Shown piece after piece: positions 1 to 13,500 of a stretch of DNA of 64,000 nucleotides (position 1 is its first letter; every line of letters starts with the position of its first letter). The position numbers and the translations under genes were made by a program. The DNA is from Aphrophora alni (lineage: Eukaryota > Arthropoda > Insecta > Hemiptera > Aphrophoridae). The stretch is from positions 102,781,291 to 102,845,290 of the forward strand of contig OY740773.1 of assembly GCA_963513935.1 (NCBI GenBank). Direction: 5' to 3'. Under the pieces are notes generated by a model, which made no database searches, was not told the DNA's origin, and saw only the letters and a list, made by a program, of their open reading frames with translations.

Positions 1-883
1 ATGGTAGTTTTTCCAAAATACCGCTCAATAGCACAGATGTAACCAGTGGAAGACTCAGACAATACAAAAACCTTGATGCCCCATTTAATGGATTTATCCT
101 TGTTAAATACTTTAAAGACAATTCTTCCTTTGTACTCTATGTACTTTCATTATTCTGTAGTCATAATATTCTCTGAATTTGGTATCCAGGTAAGCAGCAT
201 CATTTCGCATCTTGCCTGACCATGTTAATGTCCTGGCTATAGGACCAGAAGGGGGTGGAGCGATATGGAAGTTCCAAAATATTTGTAAAAATCGTTCTTT
301 GCTTAACATCCTTTAAAAACGGCTGGTAATCTAGCCAATTAGTTGAGAAGTAATCGGTTATCTCTGGCTTCTCATTCATCCCCATGTTAATAATAACACC
401 AAAAAAAGCTTTCAACTCTGAAAAGGTGAAGTCTGTCCAAAATCACTACATTGATTTTTTGGTAGAGGTGTATTTTTCTGGATTTTTTTTTCAGCAGCGT
501 ATCTATTGATTTATTTAACTATTTCTCTCAGTAGTGTATCAGTAAAAAAAAATATTGAAAAATTGTAAAGAGGTAGTTATAATTTAATTATTTTTAGGTT
601 TAATATCACTGTCCCTGTGTCCATGTGAATTTCTCAGAATTTCCTTCGGACCATTCTAACCACTCTTCAGACACACATACATCTTCTTCATCATTGGAAC
701 CACCACTAAGTCCCTCTTCTTCTTCCATATTTTCATAAGGTCACATTCCTCGCCCAATTCTTGTATAATGTCCTCTTCAAAGTCCTCACCTATATATGAA
801 TTCACATCACTTTCATGTACAGAAACATCGGCTTCATTAAACAACAAGTCTCTTAATTCGTCAGATCTTAAAGGATTGCCCAT
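1..883 (-). pseudogene. piggyBac (PGBD-type) transposase remnant, 5' part, runs off window
   Basis: Three broken minus-strand reading frames line up with the N-terminal and central parts of a PGBD/DDE_Tnp_1_7 piggyBac transposase. Positions 656-883 encode an acidic N-terminus. Positions 200-415 contain KAFFGVIINMGMNEKPEI, a family hallmark. Positions 112-309 continue with SKERFLQIFWNFHI and AAYLDTKFREYY. Positions 1-120 contain IKWGIKVFVL and GYICAIERYFG. Frames change at about 310 and 150 and several stops intervene. The segment that should carry the first catalytic Asp (VDE, before YKGRIV) is damaged. This is a dead copy, and the rest lies outside the window. Confidence 0.88.
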
Positions 884-1301
884 GTTTAGATTGTTTTATA
901 AACTGTAAGAGAATAAAGGAAATAATAAACAACACTAAATAGCATTAATTAACATCACAAAACACTATGTTTTAACTGTCAACCATACAAGACACTGTGT
1001 GTATGTTCTTAATGTTGCAACCAAAAGAGCATGAGTTGATTTAGGCATTTCCAGCTATAATTTTCAACGATAAAGTTTGCAGAACTGCTGGTCATTTAGT
1101 TCAATAGTTTTTTACTAGGTTTCAGAACTCTACACACATCACAACACAAAAATATATTGTTAAAATGCAACATACGGCAGGAACAACTGATTTGGAATTA
1201 AATCCTAGTTGTTGTTCAAATGGCCGGGGGCAGTACAGCTGGTCACCCGACCGATAAAGACAACCTATACATACTTTATCCGATTGCAAAGGTTTAAAAT
1301 G
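1..1301 (-). mobile_element. Degraded piggyBac element, right (5') end
   Basis: The transposase remnant is followed to the right by about 400 bp of AT-rich leader and then, at 1221-1301, a GC-richer block ending in GCAAAGG and a degraded TTAA-like site. This block resembles the right end of the better preserved MITE at 20452-21711: a damaged GGCCAGCAGTGCTGG-type palindrome, then CACCCGA, then the GCAAAGG terminus. I infer that this is the element's 5' end. The exact boundary is uncertain. Confidence 0.6.
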
Positions 1302-2640
1302 TAACCTATAAATATTTATATTTATATTTCTTTGAATAAATAATAATAATTACCTACATTTTATCTCCAACCTTCAATAACTGAACTGTTTCATTCACAA
1401 AAGCATTAACCTTTTGTGCTCGATTATACCTTTTAAAACTGTCCTATCAGTTCATACGACCAGTCTCACTGGCCACCACCATTTCTTCCTTTAGTTCATA
1501 ATAGTTTACTTGGTTCAAGTCCTGTCGAATCACATGTCTAGAGTGATTTGGCTCTTAGCCAATTTCTAAGAGCTGTAGAGGTCGCATGTCCATTCTCACT
1601 GGCCATACAGATATGCTTCTTTTTCTTTTCCTAAATATTGTTTTAATGCATCTGAGCTGTGAAGTGATCTGTTGAGTGCTTCTAGAACTTTTTCAACAAT
1701 TCTGCTATTTTAACAAGCGTGTAAAATTCATGGTTATTATCCGTTTCAAGGCTTACAGCATTGGTGTTACAAAACAACAACAATTTTATTTTCTTATATT
1801 GCAAATGGTATTTAGTTTTATCCTATTCATAGTTTTTTGAAATGGATGAAAGAGATGAAACATCTGACAACATTAGGGCTCTTGAATATAGTGAAATTTT
1901 AGTTGTTACCAGAGAAATTCTATTTAAGTTTTTTCCTTATGTTTTTTCTTATTTTACTCACTTATTATATTTACTTATTTGTTATATATATATATATTTT
2001 TTTTTTGGAATTACTTTGAGTGTTTTTAAAAGATCATTTATAATTATGTCATACAACATGTTCATTTTCAAAATGCACTAACTGTGTGACACATTTTATG
2101 TGTTAGTTTCACTAGATTAATTTGTAAATATCACATTTTAACTCTCACATTACATTTTAAATATAAATATCGTTTTCATGTTTACTGCCATTAATATATT
2201 AACAATAATAAACTTTATGGTGAAAGTAGGTACATTTTGTTATTTTTTTCCTCAATTTATTACCTCTTATTTAAGTATAAATAACATCTTCAAAAACTAA
2301 AATAAATTAGGTTTAATAATAAGCGAAAGATAACCGAATCTGCATTTAATAAAATTACATAATTGAAAATCAGTACTGTAAAGTAATGAAGTGGTAAAAT
2401 AATTCCGAGTTAGATAGTAAGGCAGGGGATGAACAAATAAGACCTCTACTTCACAACAATGACGGCCTGTAAAACTAGCCTCGTAAGCTGAGGGGACAGA
2501 TGAGTGGTGATATAATGTTGAGTAACGTAACAATGAAACAACTGTGGCCAATCAGACTGAACAGACAAGTGCATAGTCATTAAAAAAACAAAATTAATTG
2601 ACAATTTAACTTAATCATAAATTTTATTATATCTTTATTG
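1302..2640. other. AT-rich noncoding stretch
   Basis: No supported gene. A 79-codon frame at 1842-2081 starts with an acidic stretch (MDERDETSDNIRALEYSE) and then turns hydrophobic over a T-rich tract. I see no family match. It could be an unrecognised 5' exon for the gene downstream, but nothing establishes this. Confidence 0.4.
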
Positions 2641-2666
2641 CTCCCAAAATCACAGACAGCCGCATG

Positions 2667-2670
<4 letters not shown>

Positions 2671-2714
<44 letters not shown>
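2671..2714. repeat. (CA)n microsatellite
   Basis: About 22 uninterrupted CA units, preceded by a short CG/CA mixed run. Confidence 0.97.
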
Positions 2715-2715
<1 letters not shown>

Positions 2716-2792
2716 TTTGTTTAAAATAAATAAGTAAAATATATAAAAAAATAAAGATTAATAGAGTACCTAAATATATACTGTATATATAA

Positions 2793-3142
2793 AGGCCAAA
2801 TACCACTCACCGACTTACTGACTCACTCATCACGATTTCTCAAAAACTACTGAACGGATTGCAATGAAACTTGGAATATAGTTTCCTCATAGGTAATAGG
2901 TGCTCACTTAGAAATCTTTTGAAAAACTTTTGCATTTAAGCATATTAAAAAATCCGAAATTAATTTTTTCTCTAAACTACAAAGGTGAAATTGTACATGG
3001 ACATTCTTAGGATCCGTGGTTAACACATAGGCCTATTTTTATTTAGAAATTCCATCAGGGCACCGCCCCATTGACCTTGAAAACCCCCTTAAAACTCAAT
3101 TATCTATATGCTAACCCCGTACAAAGGACGGGTAGTCTGCTA

Positions 3143-3180
<38 letters not shown>
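2793..3180 (+). repeat. Dispersed repeat with TA-microsatellite tail
   Basis: The block begins GGCCAAATACCACTCACC, passes through CACGATTTCTCAAAAACTAC and ends ACGGGTAGTCTGCTAGT, followed at once by about 18 TA units (3144-3180). A unique body joined to a simple-repeat tail is typical of 3' ends of non-LTR retrotransposons or related nonautonomous repeats. No coding part is visible, so the class is not assigned. Confidence 0.5.
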
Positions 3181-3183
<3 letters not shown>

Positions 3184-3504
3184 CCTATATAATTAATTTA
3201 GTATATAGTATAATATTGGATTTAAAGTTTTGCTGATAGACTACATTTTCAATATAATTATTTAATAAATTAATAGACATATTTAGATAACCCAAAAACA
3301 TGAATTAGAGATAATTTGTACAAGTCATTATTATACCCGATTTGACTATTTAACCGTATCAGATTCTAATATACTACTGATTAAATCAATATTAATATTA
3401 ATGTGAACATTATGTAACAAGTATAGAGACATAATGGGATCCAGCAATGTGTGATATCTGATCACATTTTTGAAGGTTCTTAGTTAAGTTTGCATCTTTT
3501 TGCA

Positions 3505-3653
3505 ATGCTACTTTACCTAGCTTTATTTGTATGTTGTGTTTTTAGACATACATTAGGAGGGTCATCCGAAGATGATTTTTCAGGCCCAGGGAGGACATTT
3601 ATTAGGCATGCATTGTTCACTAATGAAGCACCAAAACCTGTGGGACCATACAG
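3505..3653 (+). CDS. RidA copy 1, exon 1 (start uncertain)
   Basis: The exon ends CCATACAG before the donor GTAACTG and encodes RTFIRHALFTNEAPKPVGPY, the canonical RidA N-terminus without its Met. Reading upstream in frame gives ATG at 3505 and an in-frame stop TAG at 3481, so the first 29 residues would be MLLYLALFVCCVF, then RHTLGGSSEDDFSGPG. The first 13 residues look like a signal peptide. However, the same DNA is a T-rich tract ending TTTTTAG at 3545, a strong splice acceptor. The exon may therefore begin at 3546 (phase 2), with the true start in an unseen upstream exon. Confidence 0.7.
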
Positions 3654-6600
3654 GTAACTGAAAAAATTAGATACATTTTTTAAATTGTAGACAATTTGTG
3701 AAAATTCAGATTTTCGGAATGTCTTTGGGATAGGCCTTTTTATATACCAAATGTTTGGTATCAAAAGTGGCTGAACTACTGTATTTAAACCTATTGTGTT
3801 GAAAGAAGTTTTATTAATTTTTTTAAAGACTCTAATTTTATTTCTAATAACTATGAGTACAAAAAGAACTTAAATTTTTATTTTTAATAAATGTTGTTTG
3901 TGTTAATTGTCCCAGAAACTGATACTAGTTTGGCTCTAACATAGTTTCTAAGTTTTTATTCTTATGTATATGTATATAAAAGTATCTTCTTCTTCCAACA
4001 GTTTCATTTGGCCTACACTATTTTCGATCTTGCCTCACAAGAAGGTCCCTTTGTCCTTGTTTCTCCCTATACAACCTTTCTTAGATGATCCTGGTTCATA
4101 ATACACATAATTAGCAAACAAATTGTGCACTACTCACCGGTAAATAAATTCATTCTGTGTATCAATTCAACTTAATCTTTTATAAATTATTAATAATATA
4201 TAACATGAAAGGAACGTTAAAGTTTTGAAGTTGGACACTTTAATATATAAACTAATAAAAAATATACAAAGTCTAACTAGAAAGTATCCAACCATTTAAA
4301 AGATTTCCTGAAATATGGAAATAAAATCATTTTGGTTCTTTATTCTAAATTGTAGCCCACCTTCTCCTATTTAAAATAATATATCACTTTATGTGTCTAC
4401 AGTAATCAAAAGTCAAGTGAATAAAAAAAATCTAGAACTTGTTTTAAAGTTTTTAGACCAAACTGAGCATAAGGTGCACTGTCTAGCTTTCTACATACAA
4501 TAACAATAAGAACTAGTTATTTTATTTAGGTTTTGATGCGTGAGGCACATTCAGAAAAAAATTGAAACAAAACAAAAACCGGTGCTACCAGTTGGAAGCA
4601 AAGTTGGGGAGAAAAACTGACTTACGAATGTAGCAATCCGCAGATACAAGAATAATGAAACTTGTTTTATTGAGAAACTTAGACATGCTAGCATTAGACA
4701 TCTAATTTGCACAGTTATTTTCTATTAAACAATTCCTATAAAATTAAATAATTCTCTATGGGGCTTCCATTAAAAATTTTAAGTTACCCCCCAAAACATA
4801 ATTGGGGTGGGGCTGAATTTACCTTATAAAACCCACAAAATAGTTTTATTACATTAAAAAACATTTCTGTTTCAGCTTTCTACCTTTTTAAGTTTAAAAG
4901 TTATTTAAACATTACAAAACTTTTTACACTGTTATAATTAAAATATTCAATCTTCAAAGATCAAACTGATAAAAAATATGTTTTAAACCATAGTTTTGTG
5001 TGAAAATATTTGGTTTATTGTAATCTCCAGAGAACAAGCTGATAATATATGTGTTAAATAACGGTCTTCTGGGAAAATATTTGGTTCCTTGTATTTGTAA
5101 CCAAATTGTTGACTAACCATTGACTAACAGCCTTTGTAAGCATTGAATCACCACATTCCTTGTTTAATTTGTCAATGTCAATGTTATACCAAACTTTTCA
5201 GTTTCACTACCATCGCTATATACAAAGCTTACACTTGAACTTATATTATCACTGAAATTACTAACTTTTTTAACATTTCAATGTTAATTTCACTTAAATG
5301 GAACAATTGACTTGTCATACAGGAGTTGTCCAGGTTTTTTCAAACATTGAAAGGATTCATTTTTAAGAAAATATGTACATGAATATATCTGTCAATAACA
5401 ATTATCTACTAACGGATTCTAAAGTTGCTATTACAATGCAGTATAATACAGAAAATAACATGAAAGCGTTCGGATGAAAGAGCCAAGAAACTGGCAAAGA
5501 GTAAAAAAGTCAATATTTTTGTAGTTGTCTATAAAAAATAGCTCAAATGTTATCAAATTTAAGATGATTTAAAAAAAAAATCTTATATTTATTTAACATA
5601 TACAGTAAAACAAAACAAAATTAAATAATTAACACAACTTGACAAATACTAATAGGATCGATTAAAGTTTTATTGCTCCAATAAATCATATTTTCAGGGT
5701 TAACAATTTGGTCCCTTCACTATTACACACTAAGTCTTATTGAACCAGATCATGAGGTTTGGTTCTATTAAGGTAATGAACATCGGTAATAATATTGTCA
5801 GTCATTCTTATCATAGTGAAAAAGTCGCACATTTTTCAAGGAACTGTGATGTTTGTGAAGGAGATGAGAAGAAAAAAATATCAAATAAGCAAGTTTCAAT
5901 AAGTTTGAGATCGGCTGATGATTGATATATTCCTTTGAATCAAGGAAATACTACAATTTCTAACCAGAGGTAGCATTCTGTTTTGCACTCACTGTTTTCT
6001 TTCCAGTTGAAACAAAGCAGCTGATTATGTTGGAGCTCACAGTCCCTTGAAAAACCAACAACCTAAGCAGCATTTATTTAAATGCAACAAACATCAAAAT
6101 TTCGTATCAACTGCTAGATAGGCAGGATTTAAGACACATTTTTATTCTGTAGAAATCGATGAGAGATGTCTGCTTTTAAAGTATAATATGTAGGCGATGC
6201 TCAGAGAGTTGGATCTGAGTAGAGGCAAGAGGAAGGAATTGTTAAGTTGGATATCAAAGGAGGCTGTGAATGCTTCATGCTCCTTATGGATTAAGAGGGA
6301 AAATGAGGACAGCTAGTGAAGACAGCGTTGTGACCATATAAAGACATCTTAACCTAAGACGTTAGCCCAAGTCGCTAGTCCAAGACTAGCTGTGAAAATA
6401 ACTTAATTCTTGTGAAACTCAAGTGGGCCCGTGATTTGAGTGAGACCACCATCACCATCTATGCTCTCTTCTTCTTTTTCCATGTAAATTATAAATCTTA
6501 ATGTAATTTCATTCTTGCTTTTATTTTCTAGCCAAGCCTTGCAGTATGGTAAAACAATTTATATATCAGGAACTCTTGGTCTTGACAAAGATACGATGAA

Positions 6601-6790
6601 GCTGGTTCCTGGAGGAGCTGGAGCTGAAGCTCAGAAAGCGTTGGAAAATCTCAGAGCCATTTTGGATCAAGCAAACTGTGAATTTGCAAATGGTAAACAT
6701 CAAATTACTATAATATAATATAATTAATTAAATTGTTAGGAACTGCTTTACTGGATTGTTTGATTACAATATATATATATATATAGTCGT

Positions 6791-6839
<49 letters not shown>

Positions 6840-7480
6840 CCAATTACCCTCATTTTATTTTCTCACATATTCATAGTGTAGAGAAAGTTATGAGAATATG
6901 ATGAGTGATGTCTATCTGGTGTCTGGTTTCTGTTGAATTTGTAGTGTACTAGAGCCCAAATGCTTAGATTAATTTGAACGAAATGTGGTATGTGGGCATA
7001 TTTTCACCATATCTCGGGAAGTATTTTTTAAATTTTATCGATAACTCATGATTTAGAAGTATGTGTTGAAATAAAAATTAAAAAAACAAAAACAATTTTT
7101 TTTGATCAAATTTTCCTCATGTGTAGCCCCTAAGGATTAAAACAAAATGTATTTGTCACCATCTCTCCAAAAAATGTCGGTTCATGATGTTATCAGTAAA
7201 AAACAGATAAATACATAATTTCTCTAAATCAACTCTACCGATTTCATTTTAATTTTAATAAAACATAAAATTAAAGGCCCAAACTGGTGTGTATGCAAGT
7301 AAGAAATACTATGGTTCAGGAATTTTAACTCCTGTCATTAAAAGATTTATTTTAGTTAAACACAACTTACGCTAAGGACATTTATGGTACAAGCAAAGAA
7401 AATTTAGACGTTCATTTAAATATATAAATATTTTTTCAAAGACTATGTATATGAATCATTTTTACTTTTTTATTGTAAGG

Positions 7481-7514
<34 letters not shown>

Positions 7515-10500
7515 CTACTATTGTAAAGGCTAGAGTGATTTTGGTTCTTTTCATTTGATGTTGGGGAGGTGATTGGGAAAATTTGTACAATATTGTTACA
7601 CCGTTTATTTACTAATGTTACAATTGTTTGCAGTTTTGAAAACTACTGTCTACTTACATGACATGAACGATTTTGCAGCCGTCAACAATAAATACAAAGA
7701 ATGTAAGCTTTTTTATTTAATTTTTATAACCATATTTTCTGTTTTCAGTTAAGTTATTTGATTTAATTTCAGAAAAAAGAAAATATATCCTCTAGCTATG
7801 GGTTTTTACTTTATATACATTTTATCTTTTATGAAAACAATTTTCTTTTGTCTTAATATTGAAATACACACTTTAATGATTATATTTTGTTGTTTTATAA
7901 GGTTGTATTAGGATCCATTAACTCTATTTACATCTTTCCTTGCCGTAGTGAGCATTAAAAATTTTTAATATAGAAAGTTTGATACCCATTGTTTTCATTT
8001 ATCGCTACCCCGGGAGCATGTACAACTTAAATTGTGCATAGATGTGAACTTCTAGGTTTCAAATATACTTTCCATAAATTGCATATTTATTTATGGAAAT
8101 TACAGAAATTTTATTAAATTAGATTAATAGTACCATATAATATAAAGTCATGGTGGGGTTGTAAATAAATATATCTACAAAAGTATACATTTTTTTTTCA
8201 TAAATCAATCTTTAAAAAACTAATAAATTAATAGATAAGTCAATAAAACAAAAAGAAACGTACAAAAAAGATAGAAAAGATATGAGTGAAACATTGCTCT
8301 GCAAATTTAGGCACTCCAGTGTTAATTAGGTTTTAGAAACTAAATTAATTCTTTCACTCGTAAGTTATTAGTGCTTCGCTAACCCCCCTGTGCTGAGTTT
8401 TACTTCCCGAATCAAGTTACCTTTGGAAATAAGCCTAAATATATCTTATCACCCCTTTGATTTTTACAACTTTGTCAATATCATTAGAACTATTAGGCTT
8501 CTCAAAATTAAAAAAAAAAAAAAAAAAAAAAATTTAAAAAAATAAAAAAAGGAAACAAACACAATATTGCCAAGTACCAGTCTCATGAAATAATTTCAGG
8601 TATTACTCTAATCCTCAACAAGTAGTCATTACACCATGAAACAATTCAATATTAAAAGGAGTTACTTTTGTTTTGTTTAAAACGATTTAATAAAAGTTGG
8701 GCGCCATTTTGTAATGTTTATTTCAAAAAAATAAATAAATAAATAAAATTAATTATAAAATATTTACTCTTGAAGAGAGTATTAAGTTTCTCTGAGGTCG
8801 TAAGTTTTTTTGAAACAGTGTACTTTGTTGAATATTAAATAAAATACAGAATCCTTTTTTTTCTGAAATGCACATTTTATTATTATTAAACATCTTTAAA
8901 CATAAAATTTCATACAAATTAAATGTTACCTGAAAAGATAGAATTATATATAACATCATACATTTTATATTAATCAAAATTATGTTTCATTAAAATTTAT
9001 TTGTTATTATTTTTTATGGTTACAACCTAAATTCAAAATGAAATTTCTAAGTATTCAAAAGCTAATATTTTTTATTTTACACAATTACTTTTATAAAATA
9101 TAAATTCTTTTTAAATTTAAAATATTAAATTCAAAATGTTAAACAAAGAAAATCTTTTAATACTAAAAGATTTCAATAATTATATTAGAATAAAACATTA
9201 TCTCTCTTTGAAATAACATGTGACTATTCTACAAACATTATTATACAACTTTCAACAATAAATCGCAAATTCTAGTTATTTTCATATATGAATTTAAATA
9301 AAATATAGTTTAAGCATGTTATACCAGACATGCATTCACTCATGGAAGTTAAATTGTATGTTTTACATAAAACTTTTAATTCACTTTGTTTACGGGTTGA
9401 AACCACATGGCAGTGTTTTATCAAAATCTCGTCTTTCGTCTTTAAAAATTATGTTTTTTAGATTTCCTTTTCATTTTTATAACAGTCACAATTACGTACT
9501 TTATCTTTAGTTCAAAAATTTTATTTAAATCAAATAGTTTTTCTTTAAAACTCAAATATTAGTCCTTTTTACACACGTTTTCCTGCTTACGTAGTATACT
9601 TTGTCTATTGCATCATGTTATACAATCACATCTTTTTACTTTTAAAAGTTTATTTCTCGCTGTTTGAAACTAACTGACTTAATTACATAATAGTTCTTCA
9701 TATGTAACTTTTAGTTTTATAGAAAAAACACTTTCTTTCGACGATTCGGTTTTGTTCCGACAAACATACTTATTTTTTTAGCATGCTCTCTCTCTCTGAA
9801 TGTCAAGATCCAACTAACAACTTTCCTATTGGCAACTGTATTAGTCCTTTATGTTTCTCACACCACCTGATTCCTTCACTTCACTGTAAAGATCTTCGCC
9901 TCTACAAGACTCACCCCGTGGCCTCCCGTATGGGAAATTAAACGAAGACATCCGGGCAATGGCAGCATCTTGCTTCACCGTTGCCTCCTGAAAAGGAAAT
10001 TGTAGGTGCTTTGGCGCCGGCGATAGTGGGTGAACATCCATCACAGAGGCCACATCACATCCTACCTCTCCTCACCTCACCTCACCTGAGACCGACTGGC
10101 CCTTTTCAGGGCCAGAAATACTTCTAGGTTCTTTTCGGCTAGGGCCCTTTTCAGGGCTACCAAGAGTGCCGTATTTCTTTCACCATTCCACGCACAAAGC
10201 CTCAGAAACCTTCCCGAGTCAACAATCTGAGCGTTATCTTCCTCTACCAGTCGCTTCCCAGCTCGACAAAACATACTTCAGGGCCAACTCCTCGTTCCCT
10301 GCACCCCTCTTCCTCTCCCACTAACCCCACCCTACATCACTTTCATGTAGAGATTTTTTATGAAACTCTCTTCAATACTGATGTTGCACTAGAGTTACAG
10401 AATTGAAATTTGTAAGCCATGAAACGCAGTGAATTTTCCTATGTATGATTGTTACATTATTTTTTTAGATGAAATAAACCATAGGAGTAAATGGCACAAA

Positions 10501-13500
10501 AATATAGTTACCGAATTATTAATAAAATAACAGTTGTTTCATTCACCTACAATATTCCTTAGGGACCCACAACAATTTTAAACCCTACCATGACTGTCTA
10601 TAGTTTTATACTGTTGAATTATGTTATAAGGAATGTTAGTTTAATGTGTGTTATGAACATTATACATTGCCATTTCATTACAAGCTGACCTGATTACATT
10701 TTATAGATTACAATGTGTTTTCTGTCTGTCATGAGTTTTTGACATATATTATCCAAGGCGGGTTGTCAGACGTTCAAATTTATATTTACGCACGCATGTA
10801 CATGCAAACACACACACACACACATCTACTTATTTTGAGTTTTTTAAATAATTAAAAAAAGTTCCAAACTGTAAAACATACCATATATCACATTTTATTA
10901 AAATCACTCTGTTTGTTTAGGCACATACAATAAACAACAAACAGAAAGATTTAATGACTGACAGACATAATTTCAAAAACCACTTTTTTTTAACTCAAAA
11001 AAGATATATCCACACAAAAATGATTTTTTGGCCCATCACATAACTTTGCTTAATACATATATGTCAAAAAGTAAAAAATAATAATATAATAAATTATAAT
11101 TCAATAGAGATTAATTAGTAACAACTAGTAAATTTAAAATTCATATTTGTTTTGTATCCAAGTCACAATTGTTTGAAATAACAATGATTTACCTTATGTA
11201 TATTCTGCCACGTGACTTCTTTCTTGGTATTAGAACTAACATGTTTCAAAACATCTCCTCTATATTCAGAGTTTATTCACTCGCTTGAGGTCATTAATAC
11301 ATTAAAATTCAATAAAACAATACATTTCACAGATAATACATAACACAGCATGACACATAGGATACTATGTGCATCCTGTGTTATGTGTCATCTGTGAAAT
11401 ATATTGTTTTATTCGTGATTTTTGTTGAATTTTAATGTATTAATGACATCAATTGACGGGAAAAACTTTCAAGATGGAGCAGATGTTCTGCAATGCGTTA
11501 GTTGTAATACCAAGAAAGAAGTCACATGGCGGAATATATATAAGGTAAATCATTGTTATATGAAACTAGTAAATATTTATGAAATGTAGGTGGTTTTAAA
11601 ACTTATTTTTTATGATTTTCACTTAAAACTATTTAAAGAATTAAAAACTAATAATTCCAAAAATTGTATTTGTTTGTTTGTTAGTTTTCAGAGAACCATT
11701 CCCTGCCAGAACAACAATAGAAGTTTCAAAACTACCACTGGTAAGAAAAAATAAATTAATTTACAGTTGATACAAACACAAAGTTGAATATAATATTAAG
11801 AGAAATAAATTAAATAGTACATACAATCCATCTCTGTGATGTTATCACCTCCTAGACCACTGTATGTTGAAACTGAAAGCATCAGACTTTTCTTATTGTC
11901 AACTGAATTCCTGGAAATGACAAAATGTATTTATTATATCTGGTAAGATTATAAATTGGCTTACTTTTGTTCATTAATAAAGCTTTGTACAAATTGTTAA
12001 CTCTTTTATTATTAACAATTGTACAAGAAATGGACATTTGACTGATGTTTTCAAGTGTCTGTTTAGAATGACCTATTAAATCTTCTAAATTGTGCTTAGG
12101 TCACCGGTCTATTGCATTGAACTTATTTCAGATACTTATTTTTCATTGTTATAGGTATCATCAACGTACAATTGAAATAAAACAGATACAGTAGAACCCC
12201 TCAAACTCGACCCCCTCAAACTCGACATTCCGTCAAACTCGACAGGGCCAGTGACAAGGAGCATGGGATTTCCAAGGTCATTCACTGCATTGTTTTACGC
12301 CATGTGCGCCTGCCAGATGCCCGGAGGTTGAGGCTTGTTACTTTTGTTTATACAGCTGTGAGGGATGCTCCTTTGTCTAGCCACTTTCTAATCCTACTGT
12401 ATAGTAGAGGCCAAAGTTAAAGATAAAGGGTCCAGGTAGACCGGGACAGCCCTAAATATTTGTTGTCCAAACATTCATATTGTTGTGAACCCAAGCGGCT
12501 AACCACCCGGATGCTACCGGTCATTAGCACCGATTCCATTAAAGTAAGCGGCAAGTCTTTTGTCATAACAATTCAAGGAAGCGTCGTAGAACTATGATTC
12601 AAGTTTTGTAATAAAGGTCTTAACCATGTGAGAAAAATGACGCGACTCTGAATTATATGCGATCAGCAGTTCAATTTATAGCATTTGTATTGGACCGTGT
12701 TTGGTATGGACATTCTTTTTCTTCAACGACTTCGAGATGAAGCTGCCAGACGTCCAGTCGAAAATGAAAAACAAATATCAATCAAAAGTTTTTTCAAACA
12801 ATGCTAACTTTGCTCTAATGTTTTTTTTTTATCTAAAATTGTTTTAATCTTTAAAAATATTTAATGGACTGTCTGTTATATACTGTAAATTTTATTACAG
12901 CATATTAGGATAGGTCTTTTTAGTTTACTAAACCTATTGTACAAGGCCAACACTTTTTAAATCTCATTTGATGGATCAATAAATTTAATTTTAATGTGAT
13001 ATTGAACACACTAATTTTTTGTTGTCAGGCAGGGACTTTTTTGCAATAAACGTTTAATCATTGATAATCAATAAATGTACAGTTATTTAAAAATTTTGAG
13101 TATTTGTTGCAAACCTAACCATTAAATATCAAAGTTCCCTAAAACTCGACAACCCCCAAACTCGACAACCTTAAAGTCCACATTATGTCGAGTTTGAGGG
13201 GTTCTACTGTACTAACATTTTCAATGATTTGATTGCTCTTGTTGACAATACTATATACATTGACTAAAAAGAAATGGATTAAATAACTGAAAAATATTAT
13301 TAAGTTTAATCTGCATTATGTAAGGGTATTATAAAGAGTTAATATTCTTTTTAACTTGAATAAAAGTCATCGCTCTTTTTATGACCTTATTTTAGCTGAA
13401 AGGTACTCCAAAATGACCAATGACTGTAGGAAATTAAGGATTGATTTGTGAAAGTGTTAAGGCAATAACAACAAAAAGCTTATATTTCATAAGGGTTAAA

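Larger units (their letters stand above)
9841..10330. other. GC-rich island in intron 3
   Basis: About 490 bp clearly richer in G+C than the surrounding DNA, with abrupt edges. It holds two open minus-strand frames (9841-10053 and 10077-10274) with no recognisable domain, a CTCACC direct repeat near 10070-10086, and two histone-type hairpins. It looks like foreign or retro-derived DNA, for example a repeat or pseudogene fragment. I cannot name the source. Confidence 0.45.

Noticed and set aside
1405..1440. TTAACCTTTTGTGCTCG as the end of the left-edge piggyBac
   Set aside because: Orientation is wrong for that element (it would point rightwards) and no partner end was found to the right.
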